From: Oscillospiraceae bacterium
GTDB taxonomy: Bacteria > Bacillota_A > Clostridia > Oscillospirales > Oscillospiraceae
DNA: 6,006 nt
Assembly: GCA_017381835.1 (NCBI GenBank)
Contig: JAFOBK010000151.1
Coordinates: 1 to 6,006 of the forward strand
Reading direction: 5' to 3'
In this document: in pieces, positions 6,001-6,006 of the stretch
Position numbering within the stretch: the stretch's first letter is position 1
Layout: every line of letters starts with the position of its first letter
Translations under genes and position numbers: made by a program
The notes under the pieces: model-generated
Seen by the model: only the letters and a program-made list of their open reading frames with translations
Told to the model about the DNA's origin: nothing
Databases searched by the model: none

Positions 6001-6006
6001 CGGCGA

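Overview
The window looks like a chromosomal segment from a Gram-positive anaerobe of the class Clostridia, plausibly an Oscillospiraceae-like gut commensal. This is an inference from strong AGGAGG-type ribosome binding sites, a moderately high G+C content, the gene families present and the secreted transglutaminase with Ig-like repeats. I cannot name a genus from the sequence alone.

Left part (1-3510, + strand): the distal end of a cell-surface polysaccharide operon. It holds (i) the C-terminal part of a bacterial tyrosine kinase (BY-kinase, CpsD/Wzc-like) that ends in a very regular Tyr-Gly tail. It overlaps by 4 bases (ATGA) with (ii) a complete membrane-anchored nucleotide-sugar 4,6-dehydratase of the CapD/WbpM/PglF type. 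Nineteen bases further on is (iii) a complete nucleotidyltransferase-fold protein of the family found next to polysaccharide genes (NTP_transf_5-like). The likely logic is that the kinase controls polymer synthesis or export, the dehydratase supplies a 4-keto-6-deoxy amino-sugar precursor, and the third gene has an unassigned transferase-like role. The operon ends at a perfect 10-bp GC-rich hairpin.

Middle and right part (3559-5862, - strand): one large convergent gene for a secreted 767-residue protein. It has a signal peptide, a transglutaminase-like domain with an intact Cys-His-Asp triad, and five tandem Ig-like repeats of about 87 residues. The hairpin at 3521-3544 has T-rich flanks on both strands and probably terminates both transcription units.

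Right edge (5863-6006): a compact divergent intergenic region. One promoter drives the secreted protein leftward. A near-consensus extended -10 promoter plus a strong ribosome binding site drive an unseen gene starting just past the window's end. A 7-bp inverted repeat overlaps both -35 elements.

I see no RNA genes, CRISPR arrays, insertion sequences or phage genes. I do not see a clearly new system. The most distinctive items are the Tyr-Gly kinase tail, the cysteine layout of the Ig-like repeats and the symmetric divergent promoter.
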